Origin: Nitrosomonas ureae
GTDB taxonomy: Bacteria; Pseudomonadota; Gammaproteobacteria; Burkholderiales; Nitrosomonadaceae
DNA: 64,000 nucleotides
Assembly (NCBI RefSeq): GCF_900206265.1
Contig: NZ_LT907782.1
Location: forward strand, 1,054,001-1,118,000
Direction of reading: 5' to 3'
A model generated the notes under the pieces. The model worked only from the letters and a program-made list of their open reading frames with translations, made no database searches and was not told where the DNA came from. The stretch's first letter is position 1, and every line of letters begins with the position of its first letter. The position numbers and the translations under genes are program-made. Of this stretch, positions 26,323-38,454 are shown in pieces.

Positions 26323-26811
26323 TTATTTGGTTTTTCTTTGGATACCTTCCATCTTATCTTTTCTGAAACTTTCATAGATCATCAACACTGCACCGATAAA
26401 AATCGCTGAATCGGCAACATTGAAAGCGGGCCAATGATAAGTGCCGATATAGAAATCCAGAAAATCGACCACATGGCCCAATGTGATGCGGTCATACAAA
26501 TTACCCAGCGCACCTCCGAGAATCAGACTCAATGACAAGCAAAACAACCGCTCATGTCTGTACCGATTGAGCAAATAAACAATCAATAGCGCTGCACTGC
26601 CTGCAATACCACTGAGAAACCAGCGTTGCCAACCGGACTGCTCGCTCAGAAAACTGAATGCAGCACCGGGATTATAGGTAAGCACCAGATTAAAGAAGCT
26701 GGTCAACGGAATGACCTGACCGAATTCCAGCGTAGACTCTACCCAGTATTTGCTTGCAAGGTCCAGCACTAAAATAACGAAGGCTATGCCCAAACTGATG
26801 TGAAGCTTCAT
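26323..26811 (-). CDS. lspA: Lipoprotein signal peptidase (signal peptidase II)
   Basis: 162 residues with four predicted membrane helices. The two catalytic aspartates are visible in GGALGNLYDR (near residue 112) and FNVADSAIFIG (near 133). It cleaves prolipoprotein signal peptides in the inner membrane after lipidation and would serve the lipoproteins in this window. It follows ileS by 33 bases on the minus strand, the usual ribF-ileS-lspA order in proteobacteria. Confidence 0.96.
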   Translation of the reverse strand: MKLHISLGIAFVILVLDLASKYWVESTLEFGQVIPLTSFFNLVLTYNPGAAFSFLSEQSGWQRWFLSGIAGSAALLIVYLLNRYRHERLFCLSLSLILGGALGNLYDRITLGHVVDFLDFYIGTYHWPAFNVADSAIFIGAVLMIYESFRKDKMEGIQRKTK

Positions 26812-26844
26812 AGCATGAGGTTTCCAGAAAATGATCGTAGGGTA

Positions 26845-29643
26845 TTAGGCATAATTGCGCGCTTCCCCATTACCATAAAGATTGGAAACGCAACGTTCAC
26901 ATAAAGTTGGATGATCCGCGTGATGCCCGACATCCGGACGATAATGCCAGCAGCGTTCGCACTTTGTATGGGGACTGGACGTCACAAGAATACTTTCCTG
27001 CTGCGAATCATTGACCTGTATCAGGTTGACTGCAGAGACAATGAGCACAAAACGTAAATCGTGATGTAGTGAGCTAAGCAAAGTGAAATCCTCGGCGCAG
27101 ACACGAATCTCAACCGTAGCCGCCAAAGAAGAACCTATTTCTCCCTGAATACGGGAATCTTCCAGTTTTTTCAATACGTGTGAGCGCAAGGTACGTATTC
27201 TCGCCCAACGCAGTTGCAGATGTTCGGCATCAGGCTGCACCGGAAAGTTATGCCAATGATGCAACAGCACGCTATCTTCGCTATCGCCCGTCAGATGTTC
27301 CCAGACTTCTTCCGCAGTGAAACTCAGAATCGGCGCAAACAAACGTACCAGGCAATGGGTAATATGATGCAGCGCAGTTTGTGCCGAACGGCGAGGCAAA
27401 CCTGCCGCTGCTGCGGTATACAGACGATCCTTGAGAATATCCAGATAGAAGCCGCCCAAATCTTCAGAGCAGAAATTATGTAGCTTATGGACCACTTGAT
27501 GAAATTCATAGCGTTCATAGCCCTGTATTAAATCTTTCTGGAATGCTGCTGTTAACACCAGCATATAACGATCAATTTCCAAGCAATCCGCGACGTCAAT
27601 CGAATCCGTTTGTGGATCAAAATCCATCAGATTAGCCAGTAAAAAACGCAGCGTATTACGAATACGGCGGTAACTCTCAATGACCCGTTTTAGAATTTCT
27701 TCGGAAATGGAGAGCTCTCCGGAATAATCGGTGGATGCAACCCACAAGCGCAGGATATCGGCCCCTGAAGTATCCATCACTTTTTGTGGTGCTATCACAT
27801 TGCCCTTGGATTTGCTCATTTTGTGACCGTTTCCATCCACAACAAATCCATGCGTAAGCAGCGCCTTGTACGGCGCACGATCATCAATGGCACAACCCGT
27901 CAGCAAAGAAGATTGGAACCATCCACGATGCTGATCGGAACCCTCCAAATATAAATCAACCGGGAATGTAAGATGTGCATCTGCTTTAACAACAGTATCG
28001 TGCGTGGTGCCGGAATCAAACCAAACATCCAGGGTATCGGTTAGTTTCTTATAATCCTTGGCTTCCTCACCGAGCAATTCAGTGCCCACCAACGCAAACC
28101 AGGCTTCGATGCCTTGCTGCTCGACCTTTTGCGCTATTTGTTCGAGCAGCTCCAGTGAACGTGGATGCGGCGCATGCGTGTCCTTATGCACAAAAAATGT
28201 CATCGGCACACCCCAGTTACGTTGACGTGATACGCACCAATCCGGACGATTCCTGATCATTGCTTCCAGACGGGCCCGCCCCCATACCGGGAAAAATTTC
28301 GTAGCATAGACTGCCTGCAGAGCCAGTTCCCGCAGTGTTCTATCCTGCGTGGATGAAGCATCTGCATTGCGCAAATTCATGCCAATAAACCATTGTGGCG
28401 TGGCACGGAAAATAATGGGGGTTTTATGGCGCCAGCAATGAGGGTAGCTATGCTCTATCTTTTTCAGGCAAAAAAGATGCTCACCGGTTCTGAGCGTATC
28501 GATAAGAATATCGTTGGCCTTCCACACAGAGAGCCCGCCAACCAAAGGGACATGCGCAACAAATTGTCCATCGCCCCCAACCGGACTGTCACTTGGCAAG
28601 TTGTAATTTTGCCCGACGAAATAGTCGTCCAGACCGTGTGCGGGCGCCGTATGCACAAGTCCGGTACCGGCTTCCAGCGTGACATGCTTGCCACATATGA
28701 TTTTTACCCTTCGCGGCTCAAACGGATGCTGCAATGACACGTGCTCCAGTGCCTGGCCTTTGCAGGTGGCCAGTGTTTTACCGGTCAAGTCGTAACGCCC
28801 GAGACAAACCTCCTTCAGTTCACTGGCCAGTATCAATAAGCCTTTTGTCGTTTGCACCAGCGCATATTCAAATTCGGGATGAACACAGACGGCTTGATTG
28901 GCAGGCAATGTCCACGGTGTGGTAGTCCAGATGATGGCATAAGTTTGGGCATGTTCAGGGATAGGGACGCCAAATATTTTGCTCAGTGACGAAGACGAGA
29001 ATGAAACTGCAAAACCCACATCAATGGCGGGTGAGGTTTTATCTTCATATTCCACTTCCGCTTCAGCCAGGGCGGAGCCGCAATCGATACACCAGTTAAC
29101 AGGCTTCTGGCCTTGATACAGATAACCCTTTTGATAAATTTTTCCCAGAGCACGAATAATGCCGGCTTCTGTTTTGAAATTCATCGTAAGGTAAGGATGT
29201 TCCCAATCGCCCAGCACGCCCAGACGGATGAAATCGCTTTTCTGACGCTCCACCTGTTCTTGGGCAAAAGCACGGCAGAGTTCGCGCACTTTATCGGCTG
29301 GCAAATGCTTGCCATGTTTTTTCTCGATCTGGTGTTCGATCGGCAAACCATGGCAATCCCAGCCGGGAATATAGGGCGCATCAAAGCCGGACAAGGTTTT
29401 ACTTTTGATGATGATATCCTTGAGGATTTTATTGACCGCATGACCAATATGAATATCACCATTGGCATAAGGCGGACCATCGTGCAGTATGAACTTTGGG
29501 CGCCCCTTGCTGGCAGAACGAATTTTCCGGTACAGATTCTTTTCTTGCCAGGCTTTCAGCATACCGGGTTCACGATTGGCAAGATTGCCACGCATCGGAA
29601 AAGGCGTATCAAGTAAGTTTAAGGTTTTCTTATAATCAATCAT
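26845..29643 (-). CDS. ileS: Isoleucyl-tRNA synthetase
   Basis: A 932-residue class I synthetase. The signature [13 protein letters not shown] lies near residue 55-67, the KMSKS loop in [10 protein letters not shown] near 605, and the C-terminal zinc finger is CERCWHY with a second CERCVSN pair near 895-920. An editing (CP1) domain lies between, including the [12 protein letters not shown] region. It charges tRNA-Ile and hydrolyses mis-activated valine. Full length for the bacterial type. Next to ribF and lspA in an apparent operon. Confidence 0.98.
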   Translation of the reverse strand: MIDYKKTLNLLDTPFPMRGNLANREPGMLKAWQEKNLYRKIRSASKGRPKFILHDGPPYANGDIHIGHAVNKILKDIIIKSKTLSGFDAPYIPGWDCHGLPIEHQIEKKHGKHLPADKVRELCRAFAQEQVERQKSDFIRLGVLGDWEHPYLTMNFKTEAGIIRALGKIYQKGYLYQGQKPVNWCIDCGSALAEAEVEYEDKTSPAIDVGFAVSFSSSSLSKIFGVPIPEHAQTYAIIWTTTPWTLPANQAVCVHPEFEYALVQTTKGLLILASELKEVCLGRYDLTGKTLATCKGQALEHVSLQHPFEPRRVKIICGKHVTLEAGTGLVHTAPAHGLDDYFVGQNYNLPSDSPVGGDGQFVAHVPLVGGLSVWKANDILIDTLRTGEHLFCLKKIEHSYPHCWRHKTPIIFRATPQWFIGMNLRNADASSTQDRTLRELALQAVYATKFFPVWGRARLEAMIRNRPDWCVSRQRNWGVPMTFFVHKDTHAPHPRSLELLEQIAQKVEQQGIEAWFALVGTELLGEEAKDYKKLTDTLDVWFDSGTTHDTVVKADAHLTFPVDLYLEGSDQHRGWFQSSLLTGCAIDDRAPYKALLTHGFVVDGNGHKMSKSKGNVIAPQKVMDTSGADILRLWVASTDYSGELSISEEILKRVIESYRRIRNTLRFLLANLMDFDPQTDSIDVADCLEIDRYMLVLTAAFQKDLIQGYERYEFHQVVHKLHNFCSEDLGGFYLDILKDRLYTAAAAGLPRRSAQTALHHITHCLVRLFAPILSFTAEEVWEHLTGDSEDSVLLHHWHNFPVQPDAEHLQLRWARIRTLRSHVLKKLEDSRIQGEIGSSLAATVEIRVCAEDFTLLSSLHHDLRFVLIVSAVNLIQVNDSQQESILVTSSPHTKCERCWHYRPDVGHHADHPTLCERCVSNLYGNGEARNYA

Positions 29644-29658
29644 GAAAGTACAAATAAG

Positions 29659-30627
29659 TTAAAAAGCGCCACACACGCGATTAAAATGGGTGGGGGCCGT
29701 CATAAAAAATTCTTTGGCTTGCGCGACATCTTTTTCAATTTGCCGCACAAGCGTGCCGATATCCGCATATTTTTCTTCGTTACGTAATTTGTGCAGAAAA
29801 TCAACCCGCAAGCGCTGCCCATAAATTTCATCGTTAAAGTCGAACAAATGAACTTCCAATACAGGCTTGCCATTGTCATGAATGGTTGGCCGTATCCCCA
29901 AACTGGCAACCCCGGGTAGTGGAATCTCCGGTGACGACGGATTGGCACCATATACCGACACGACAAAAATGCCATTAAGAGGCGGGGAATGCTTCAACTG
30001 AATATTGGCTGTGGGAAACCCTATTTGCCTGCCTAATTTGTCGCCATCTATGACACGGCCGCTGATATTATACGGCCTGCCCAACAATTTTCCGGCTTCA
30101 TCCAAATTACCGGCAACCAGTGCCTGACGAATCGCGGAACTGGAAACACGCTGATTATCAACCAGAACGCTCGGCATGACTTCCACAGTAAAACCATTTT
30201 CTGCAGAAAGCGCTAGCAGCGTAGCAGAATCGCCAGCACGGCGTGTTCCAAAACGAAAATCATCGCCCACCAGCAGCCAGCGAACATGTAATTCTTGATT
30301 CAGAATGTGCGTGATAAATCGTTCCGGACTGAGTTTGGCAAAATCAGAATTAAAACGACAGATAACAATACAATCGATCCCTGTCTGAATTAAGCCATTC
30401 ATTTTTTCCCGTAAACCGGTCAAGCGTACCGGCGCCTGATGGGGTGTAAAGAATTCACGCGGATGCGGCTCAAAAGTCATCGCGCAAGCCGGAAGTCCGA
30501 GCTGATTGGCTGCACTCTTTAAACGGGCAAGCATAGCCTGATGGCCTAAATGGACACCATCAAAATTACCTATGGTAAGCGCAATCGGTGTCTTAGCGTA
30601 TTCTGATGTCCTGCGCCAAGTGTGCAT
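29659..30627 (-). CDS. ribF: Bifunctional riboflavin kinase / FAD synthetase
   Basis: About 322 residues. The N-terminal FMN adenylyltransferase domain has LTIGNFDGVHLGHQAML (HxGH-like) and MTFEPHPREFF. The C-terminal riboflavin kinase domain has GRVIDGDKLGRQIGFPTANI, GVASLGIRPT and VHLFDFNDEIYGQ. It makes FMN and FAD from riboflavin and ATP. The frame begins at a TTG (30645), but the ATG at 30627 gives MHTWRR, closer to the family start, so I used it; neither has a strong ribosome site. First gene of the ribF-ileS-lspA set, 15 bases before ileS. Confidence 0.93.
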   Translation of the reverse strand: MHTWRRTSEYAKTPIALTIGNFDGVHLGHQAMLARLKSAANQLGLPACAMTFEPHPREFFTPHQAPVRLTGLREKMNGLIQTGIDCIVICRFNSDFAKLSPERFITHILNQELHVRWLLVGDDFRFGTRRAGDSATLLALSAENGFTVEVMPSVLVDNQRVSSSAIRQALVAGNLDEAGKLLGRPYNISGRVIDGDKLGRQIGFPTANIQLKHSPPLNGIFVVSVYGANPSSPEIPLPGVASLGIRPTIHDNGKPVLEVHLFDFNDEIYGQRLRVDFLHKLRNEEKYADIGTLVRQIEKDVAQAKEFFMTAPTHFNRVCGAF

Positions 30628-31031
30628 GGAATAAGCGGAGACCAAAAATTAGCAATTCTAACGTGTTTAAGGCGATCAGGTCTAGTTTGCGTTAGATCAA
30701 TTGTCATCTTGATTTCGTATAGCGATTGAGGATTCTGCTTATTAATTTGTCAATTTACATTGCGCTGTGATTTTCCGCACAAATAATTCACTCACACACG
30801 ATTACTATGAGCATGTAACTCGAATCTTTTTTCCAATGGAAGGGTATTCTTAAACAAGAACATCGAGTTATACAATGTTCACAATATCGTCATGGATTAT
30901 GGTTATACTCACTCAGTGATACGTTCAAAAGAAATAAATATCTGCTGATTTGGGCGTAGCACTTAACTAATAAAATACTTGTAGCATGGAGCTTTTCATT
31001 TAAATTTCTCAACAATATGTGAGGTGAAAAA
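30628..31031. other. Divergent spacer between ribF and the RTX gene
   Basis: About 400 bases with no supported gene. It is A/T-rich and must hold the ribF promoter (minus) and the RTX-gene promoter (plus). A GAGGTG ribosome site sits just before 31032. A minus frame at 30890-31072 overlaps the RTX start and looks like chance. Confidence 0.45.
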
Positions 31032-31979
31032 ATGGCAGTCGTTAACGGTACAAATTTTAATGACAACAACACAGTTCAATTCAATGGTGTTTTTTTTCAA
31101 TTGTTTCCACAATTAGACGGAACCAATGGCAATGATACGATTTCCGGCTTTAATGGAACCGATATTCTCCGCGGCAACAATGGAAATGATGTATTAGATG
31201 GCGGCGCAGGGGCTGATAACATGGATGGAGGTGATCACAACGACGTGTACTTTGTTGATAATCTTAGCGATGTAGCAGCAGAAGTTTTCAATGATGCACT
31301 AGGAGGCATCGATTTGGTAAATTCTTCCGTCACACATACTTTGGGGTTTGGTATCGAGGACCTCAATTTGACAGGTGCCGCCATCATTAACGGCACAGGC
31401 AATGAAAATGGAAATAAAATCAATGGCAACTCAGCCGCTAACATCATCAGCGGATTAAACGGCAATGATCGCCTTTTTGGCCTGGGTGGCAACGATACTT
31501 TAACTGGCGGAAATGGCAACGATAATTTGGCCGGTGGAGACGGCAATGATATTCTGCAAGGCGGATCCGGCAATGATATCTTGCGGGGCGACAATGGTGA
31601 TGATATTTTAGCTGGCGGACTGGGTAACGATACGCTTTTTGCGGGTCTCGGCGCTACCGATCACTATCTGTTCAATACCACATTGAATAGTGCGACCAAC
31701 GTGGATACCATCATGGGTTTTTTTGCACCTGTCGACACCATTCGATTGGACAACGATATATTCACCAGCCTTGGCGCACCAGGAGGCATAGCTGCGGGTA
31801 ATCTCAAGATCGGCCCGGGTGCAGTCGCAACAGATGCTAACGATTTCTTAATTTACGACACCACCACCGGCGCCTTGTCATATGACGCCAACGGCAATGG
31901 CGCCGGCGCAGCAGTTCAATTCGCTACCATCGCCGGTGTTGCTCCGTTATCAGCAGCTGATTTCTTGGTTGTCCAATAA
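31032..31979 (+). CDS. RTX (haemolysin-type calcium-binding) secreted protein
   Basis: 315 residues with no N-terminal signal peptide. Calcium-binding nonapeptides (GGxGxDxux type) occur at about 36-70 and again at about 140-205 (for example [20 protein letters not shown]). Between them lies a beta module with [24 protein letters not shown]. The C-terminal 95 residues are of the serralysin-type tail ([19 protein letters not shown]) and end FLVVQ, typical of type I secretion signals. It probably leaves the cell by an ABC-type exporter not encoded here. There is no catalytic domain, so a surface or matrix role is likely. Both tail and repeats resemble the end of the haem peroxidase at 46.5 kb. 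Confidence 0.85.
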   Translation: MAVVNGTNFNDNNTVQFNGVFFQLFPQLDGTNGNDTISGFNGTDILRGNNGNDVLDGGAGADNMDGGDHNDVYFVDNLSDVAAEVFNDALGGIDLVNSSVTHTLGFGIEDLNLTGAAIINGTGNENGNKINGNSAANIISGLNGNDRLFGLGGNDTLTGGNGNDNLAGGDGNDILQGGSGNDILRGDNGDDILAGGLGNDTLFAGLGATDHYLFNTTLNSATNVDTIMGFFAPVDTIRLDNDIFTSLGAPGGIAAGNLKIGPGAVATDANDFLIYDTTTGALSYDANGNGAGAAVQFATIAGVAPLSAADFLVVQ

Positions 31980-32010
31980 GAAATCAAAAGATCCGTCTCT
32001 AGCAGTACTT

Positions 32011-32050
32011 TACAAGTCAGACTCTATTACACCAGGATGTCTGACTTGTA
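32011..32050. terminator. Perfect 12-bp hairpin after the RTX gene
   Basis: TACAAGTCAGAC at 32011-32022 pairs exactly with GTCTGACTTGTA at 32039-32050 around a 16-base loop. It lies 31 bases after the RTX stop. No T-run follows, so it may be a factor-dependent terminator or a 3'-end stabiliser. Confidence 0.55.
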
Positions 32051-32278
32051 TCATCAAAAGAAATACTCATGCGATAAGGATTTGCTCTAAGCGGGCAGCC
32101 AGTCTGTCAGATTGCTAATTTATTCCGCTCTACCACGACTTATAGTTACACTGCACATCTCGTGCGCCGCTTCTCAAATTGCCGGTAAATTGACAATTAT
32201 CCCGATTGAACATGATCTGAAAAGCGTGAGGTGTTATAATACCCGCCAAAGAATTGAATAATCCGTTAAAAATACGTT

Positions 32279-34393
32279 ATGTCACGACCCTTATTCCCAA
32301 GAACACCGCTGCTCGATGGCGCCGATATCAGTCTAAAACGTGAGGAAATACGTCATTATTTTCACACCACGCTGGATCGCTATGAGCAACTATTCGAAAC
32401 GCTGCGTAATGACGAGGCATATTATAAGAAACCGATTACACTGCGACATCCCTTGATTTTTTATCTGAGCCATACTGCAACCTTTTTTGTTAACAAGCTG
32501 ATTCTTGCCGGACTGATCGCCGAACGTATCGATTCCCGCCTGGAATCGATTTTTGCCGTGGGCGTCGATGAAATGAGCTGGGACGATCTGGACAGCACAC
32601 ATTACAATTGGCCCAGTGTCGAAGAAGTGCGCGCTTATCGAAAATCCATGCGCACTTTGGTCGATGAATTGATCAGCACCATGCCGCTGACTTTGCCCAT
32701 TTCCTGGGAAAGCGACTGGTGGCCGATTCTGATGGGTATTGAACACGAACGTATCCATCTGGAAACTTCTTCGGTACTGATCCGCCAGCACGGGTTACAT
32801 TTTGTGCAACCGCATGCGGATTGGCAACCCTGCCGCAAATCCGGCACCGCGCCGCAAAATGAATTGGTTCACGTTGCTGCCGGCACCGTAACAATCGGAA
32901 AAAATAAAACCGATCAACAACATTACGGCTGGGATAATGAATACGGCTTACATACAGCGGATGTCCCAGCATTTCAAGCGAGCAAGTTTCTGGTCAGCAA
33001 CCAGGAATTCTTACCTTTTGTTGAAGCCAATGGTTATCATCTTGAAAATTATTGGCAGGAAGAAGGCCGCTCCTGGTTAAAATTCACGCATGCAGAACAC
33101 CCGGTATTCTGGATCAGAAAAGACGATTCATGGTACTTGCGCCTGATGACCGAAGAAATTCCGATGCCCTGGGATTGGCCGGTTGAAATCAATTATCACG
33201 AAGCAAAGGCATTTTGCAACTGGAAAGCCGCTGAGACCAAACAGCCGGTGCGGCTGCCCACTGAAGATGAATGGTATCGGCTCTATGATACTGCACAATT
33301 ATCCGAAGTACCGAGAGATACGAAATCCTGCGGCAATCTGCATTTGGATTATTATGCATCGAGTTGTCCGGTCACTGAATTTCCTTATGGCGAATTTTTC
33401 GATATCATTGGAAACGTCTGGCAGTGGACAGAAACGCCTACTTATCCTTTTTCCGGCTTTGACGTCCATCCGTTATATGACGACTTCACCACACCGACAT
33501 TTGACGGTCAGCATAACTTGATCAAGGGCGGTTCGTGGATTGCCTGCGGTAACGAATCGCTGTACAGCGCACGTTATGCCTTCCGCCGCCATTTCTTCCA
33601 GCATGCGGGCTTCCGTTATGTAGTGTCGGATGCGCCAGCAACACTGCCGGCTTCCAATTACGAGACCGACAAACTGCTGTCGGAGTATGCAGAATTTCAT
33701 TATGGCGACAGCTACTTCGATGTACCCAATTTCTCCCAAGCACTAGCCGAAATTGCGCTCGCAGCCATGGGAAACAAGCCCAGGTGCACCGCGCTGGATT
33801 TGGGCTGTGCATCCGGCCGCTCCACCTTTGAGTTAGCACGCGGTTTTGATCATGTCACCGGCATCGATTTCTCCGCGCGATTCATCGGCCAAGGCGTACA
33901 ACTCGCGCGACAAGGTGTACTGCGTTACACCTTAACCGAAGAAGGCGATCTGGTTTCTTATAAGGAACGCACGCTATCCGATCTCGGGCTGGATCACGTC
34001 AAAGATCGCGTTGAATTTTTTCAGGGCGATGCCTGCAATTTGAAAGCGATTTTTACCGGATATGACTTAATACTCGCTGCCAACCTGATCGACCGCCTGT
34101 ATGATCCACATAAGCTGCTCCGCGACATTCATACGCGCATTAACACCGGTGGTTTGTTGATGATTGCGTCGCCCTACACGTGGCTGACCGAACATACCAA
34201 GAAAGAATCCTGGGTGGGCGGCTTTAAGCGCGATGGCGAGAATTTCACCACATTGGATGGTTTGAAAGAAATTCTCGGCAAAAACTTCCGCCTGATACAA
34301 GGCCCTCAGTCCGTGCCCTTTGTCATTCGTGAAACCAAGCGCAAATTCCAGCACACCTTGTCGGAAGTCACTATCTGGGAGAAAATTTCTTGA
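32279..34393 (+). CDS. ovoA: 5-histidylcysteine sulfoxide synthase / 4-mercaptohistidine methyltransferase OvoA
   Basis: A 704-residue three-domain enzyme of ovothiol synthesis. The DinB-like N-terminus carries the iron-binding HxxxHxE motif as HERIHLE (H156, H160, E162), with a further histidine in FYLSH near 65. A sulfatase-modifying-factor-like (FGE) domain spans about 195-455 (PVRLPTEDEWYRLYD, IGNVWQWTETP, IKGGSWIACGNE, RYAFRRHFFQHAGFR). A C-terminal SAM methyltransferase domain starts near 475 (ALDLGCASGRST). It joins cysteine to histidine C5 with oxygen and later N-methylates the thiol product. EgtB-like proteins lack this length and fusion. Coupled to ovoB. Confidence 0.92.
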   Translation: MSRPLFPRTPLLDGADISLKREEIRHYFHTTLDRYEQLFETLRNDEAYYKKPITLRHPLIFYLSHTATFFVNKLILAGLIAERIDSRLESIFAVGVDEMSWDDLDSTHYNWPSVEEVRAYRKSMRTLVDELISTMPLTLPISWESDWWPILMGIEHERIHLETSSVLIRQHGLHFVQPHADWQPCRKSGTAPQNELVHVAAGTVTIGKNKTDQQHYGWDNEYGLHTADVPAFQASKFLVSNQEFLPFVEANGYHLENYWQEEGRSWLKFTHAEHPVFWIRKDDSWYLRLMTEEIPMPWDWPVEINYHEAKAFCNWKAAETKQPVRLPTEDEWYRLYDTAQLSEVPRDTKSCGNLHLDYYASSCPVTEFPYGEFFDIIGNVWQWTETPTYPFSGFDVHPLYDDFTTPTFDGQHNLIKGGSWIACGNESLYSARYAFRRHFFQHAGFRYVVSDAPATLPASNYETDKLLSEYAEFHYGDSYFDVPNFSQALAEIALAAMGNKPRCTALDLGCASGRSTFELARGFDHVTGIDFSARFIGQGVQLARQGVLRYTLTEEGDLVSYKERTLSDLGLDHVKDRVEFFQGDACNLKAIFTGYDLILAANLIDRLYDPHKLLRDIHTRINTGGLLMIASPYTWLTEHTKKESWVGGFKRDGENFTTLDGLKEILGKNFRLIQGPQSVPFVIRETKRKFQHTLSEVTIWEKIS

Positions 34394-35571
34394 ATCGTGG
34401 TTTTGACTTTGACCATGAGATCAACCGCACAGCAACTCACAGCGTCAAGTATGACGGGCTGCAAGCGATGTTTGGCAACAGCGAGGTCATCCCTGCGTGG
34501 GTGGCGGACATGGATTTCGCCGCTCCACCTGCAGTCACCCAGGCACTGATAACGCGTGCCAGTCACCCGATTTACGGCTATACGCTTTTCCCTGACAGTT
34601 TATACGATGCTCTGATTCACTGGATGCAGCGGCGGCATGGCTGGAGCATCGAGCGCGAGTGGATTATTCCGTGCCCCGGCGTGGTGCCATCGATCAATGC
34701 CGCCATAATGGCGTTCACCCAGCCCGGTGAATCGGTCATTGTTCAACCCCCGGTATATTTTCCTTTTTTCTCGGCTGTTACACAAACCGAACGGGTGCTG
34801 ATTCAAAATCCACTCATTCTGCACAATGGCCGCTACACCATCGATTTTGATCACCTGGAAAACTGTGCCCGGGAAGCAAAACTGCTGTTGTTATGCTCGC
34901 CCCATAACCCGGTGGGCCGGGTCTGGCAACCCGATGAGCTGGCACAGCTGTTACAAATTGCCGAAAGACAAGACTTAATCATTTTTTCTGACGAAATTCA
35001 CGCTGATCTGGTTTACCCGGGCAATCAACACCATGTTCTCGCCGCAATTGCAGAAAATGACACTGAAATCATTACGGCAGTAGCGCCCAGCAAAACCTTC
35101 AATATTCCCGGATTAAACCTGTCGGCATTGATTATTCCCGACGCATCCATCCGCAGTGCCATCACACAGACATTCAACACCTTTCACGTCAGTGCATCCA
35201 ATCCCTTCAGTATCGCTGCGTTTGAGGCCGCCTACTGCGAAGGCGAAGAATGGCTAGAAGCGCTATTGATTTATTTGCGTGACACGCGCGATTGCGTTAC
35301 AACCTTCTTAACCGAGCAACTACCAAAAATCAAGGTAATCGAAGCCGAAGGCACTTACTTGTTGTGGCTGGATTGCCGCGCAATGAACATGACCGATGTA
35401 CAGCTAAAGCATTTTTTTATCCATGCAGCAGGCGTCGGAATGAACCCCGGTATACAATTCGGCAAGGAAGGCAGCGGGTTTATGCGGCTGAATATTGGTG
35501 CGCCGAGAAAAACGATTCTATCGATTATGCAAAGAATTAAGCACGCCTGGCATACTGAAGGTCACCTTTGA
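34390..35571 (+). CDS. ovoB: PLP-dependent C-S lyase OvoB (PatB/MalY family)
   Basis: 393 residues of the fold-type I PatB/MalY cystathionine-beta-lyase group: VIPAWVADMDFAAPPAV near residue 33, YGYTLFPDSLYDAL, LLLCSPHNPVGRVW, IIFSDEIHADLVYPG, and the PLP lysine in TAVAPSKTFNIPGL near 236. The start is TTG, overlapping the ovoA stop as TTGA, with GGGAG upstream, so translation is coupled. Next to ovoA it is best read as OvoB, which cleaves the 5-histidylcysteine sulfoxide to 5-mercaptohistidine. Generic cystathionine lyase activity is the alternative. Confidence 0.88.
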   Translation: MNRGFDFDHEINRTATHSVKYDGLQAMFGNSEVIPAWVADMDFAAPPAVTQALITRASHPIYGYTLFPDSLYDALIHWMQRRHGWSIEREWIIPCPGVVPSINAAIMAFTQPGESVIVQPPVYFPFFSAVTQTERVLIQNPLILHNGRYTIDFDHLENCAREAKLLLLCSPHNPVGRVWQPDELAQLLQIAERQDLIIFSDEIHADLVYPGNQHHVLAAIAENDTEIITAVAPSKTFNIPGLNLSALIIPDASIRSAITQTFNTFHVSASNPFSIAAFEAAYCEGEEWLEALLIYLRDTRDCVTTFLTEQLPKIKVIEAEGTYLLWLDCRAMNMTDVQLKHFFIHAAGVGMNPGIQFGKEGSGFMRLNIGAPRKTILSIMQRIKHAWHTEGHL

Positions 35572-35732
35572 AAATTCCTATTTTCGATCATCCGTTCCGT
35601 GGCTCGCCTCTGACCTCATCGCGTCACACTATGTTGTTATTCGCAAGAAATGCTTCCTTACACATCAGTTATAGGTATAAGCGTCAAAACAGAAACCATC
35701 TGGAACTTAAAACATCAATTCACCCAACCTAG

Positions 35733-36944
<1,212 letters not shown>

Positions 36945-36952
36945 AACCGATT

Positions 36953-36985
36953 AAAAAACCCTGTGGTTTTACTGCAGGGTTTTGG
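36953..36985. terminator. Bidirectional intrinsic terminator between dapE and hslU
   Basis: AAAACCCTG (36955-36963) pairs with CAGGGTTTT (36975-36983), with an A-run before and T-run after the stem. It lies between the converging dapE and hslU stop codons and can serve both transcripts. Confidence 0.85.
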
Positions 36986-37011
36986 AAAATTGGAACACAT
37001 ACTGGCAACGA

Positions 37012-38343
37012 TCACAACACATATCTTGCCAAATCCTCGCTTTGCGACAAATCCTTAAGGCGTTCATCAACATAAGCCGCATCGATGACCAGGGTTTCAC
37101 CGCTATGTTTGGGTGCATTATAAGAAACTTCCTCAAGCAGCTTTTCGATCACGGTATGCAGGCGCCTGGCACCAATATTCTCTGTCTTACTGTTAACAGA
37201 ATGGGCAATTTCCGCCAGGCGTTTGATCGCATCACTGCCAAATTGCAATGTTACGCCCTCGGTAGCCAACAGTGCTTCATACTGACGCGTAAGGCAGGCA
37301 TCGGTATTGGTCAGAATCTGCTCAAAATCACTCACACTCAGGCTACCCAATTCCACACGGATGGGAAAACGCCCTTGCAGCTCCGGAATCAAATCGGAAG
37401 GTTTTGACATATGAAAGGCACCGCTGGCAATAAACAGAATATGATCGGTCTTGATCATTCCGTATTTGGTGGAAACGGTTGTACCTTCCACCAAAGGCAA
37501 CAGGTCGCGCTGCACGCCCTGGCGTGAAACATCCCCGCCGGCATTGTTTGCCCGGCTGGCAATTTTGTCTATTTCATCCAGAAACACGATGCCATTCTGT
37601 TCTACATTCTGCAGGGCGGAAAGTTTCAACTCCTCGTCGTTGACCATTTTCGCAGCTTCTTCTTCCAGCAGTATCTTTTTTGCTTCGCGAATCGTCAATT
37701 TGCGGGTTTTCTTTCTCTCACCGGTCATATTTTGAAACATGCCTTGAATTTGGGATGTCAGATCTTCCATTCCCGGCGGCGCAAAAATTTCCATGCTGGC
37801 GCGTGAAGCCGCTACTTCGATCTCAATTTCCTTATCATCCAGCTCCCCTTCACGCAATTTTTTACGAAACTTTTGGCGTGTCAGATTATTGTGGTCTTCA
37901 GCATTCATTGATGAGCCGAAATCCCTGGAGCCCGGCAATAGCGCATCGAGAATACGATCTTCCGCATGATCTTCCGCAAGCGGTTGTTTCTTTCGGGTTT
38001 CTCTTTCCCGTGATTCTTTCACGGCTGTTTCCGCGAGATCGCGAATAATTGAATCGACATCGCGTCCGACATAGCCGACTTCAGTAAATTTAGTGGCTTC
38101 GATCTTGATAAAAGGCGCATTTGCGAGTTTGGCCAACCGGCGTGCAATTTCGGTTTTACCGACACCGGTTGGCCCGATCATCAGAATGTTCTTCGGGGTG
38201 ATTTCCTGACGCAACGGATCAGCAACCTGCTGGCGGCGCCAGCGATTTCTCAGCGCGATCGCAACAGCCCGTTTGGCTGAGTTCTGGCCAATGATATGTT
38301 TGTCCAGTTCGTGAACAATTTCCTGTGGAGTCATTTGTGACAT
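37012..38343 (-). CDS. hslU: HslU unfoldase of the HslVU protease
   Basis: A 443-residue AAA+ ATPase. The N-terminus [17 protein letters not shown] is typical. Walker A is GPTGVGKTE near 63, the pore GYVGRD is near 90, Walker B is [12 protein letters not shown] near 250, followed by the sensor and C-terminal [15 protein letters not shown]. It ends in DLARYVL, the tail that inserts into HslV. It unfolds proteins in the cytoplasm. Downstream of hslV with a 111-base gap. Confidence 0.97.
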   Translation of the reverse strand: MSQMTPQEIVHELDKHIIGQNSAKRAVAIALRNRWRRQQVADPLRQEITPKNILMIGPTGVGKTEIARRLAKLANAPFIKIEATKFTEVGYVGRDVDSIIRDLAETAVKESRERETRKKQPLAEDHAEDRILDALLPGSRDFGSSMNAEDHNNLTRQKFRKKLREGELDDKEIEIEVAASRASMEIFAPPGMEDLTSQIQGMFQNMTGERKKTRKLTIREAKKILLEEEAAKMVNDEELKLSALQNVEQNGIVFLDEIDKIASRANNAGGDVSRQGVQRDLLPLVEGTTVSTKYGMIKTDHILFIASGAFHMSKPSDLIPELQGRFPIRVELGSLSVSDFEQILTNTDACLTRQYEALLATEGVTLQFGSDAIKRLAEIAHSVNSKTENIGARRLHTVIEKLLEEVSYNAPKHSGETLVIDAAYVDERLKDLSQSEDLARYVL

Positions 38344-38454
38344 GGTTTCAGATTTTGTAGTAGATGTAGTGTAAACATCGGCTAAGCTACCGACCTAACA
38401 AGTTAATAGCTTAAACCTTCGCATGGATAAAAATTCTTCTGCTAATCGAGAAAT

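Noticed and set aside
31235..31594. Minus-strand frame rich in proline and serine
   Set aside because: It is the antisense of the GGxGxD repeats of the RTX gene, which leave the opposite strand open. The same applies to plus-strand frames opposite the peroxidase repeats near 46920-47800.
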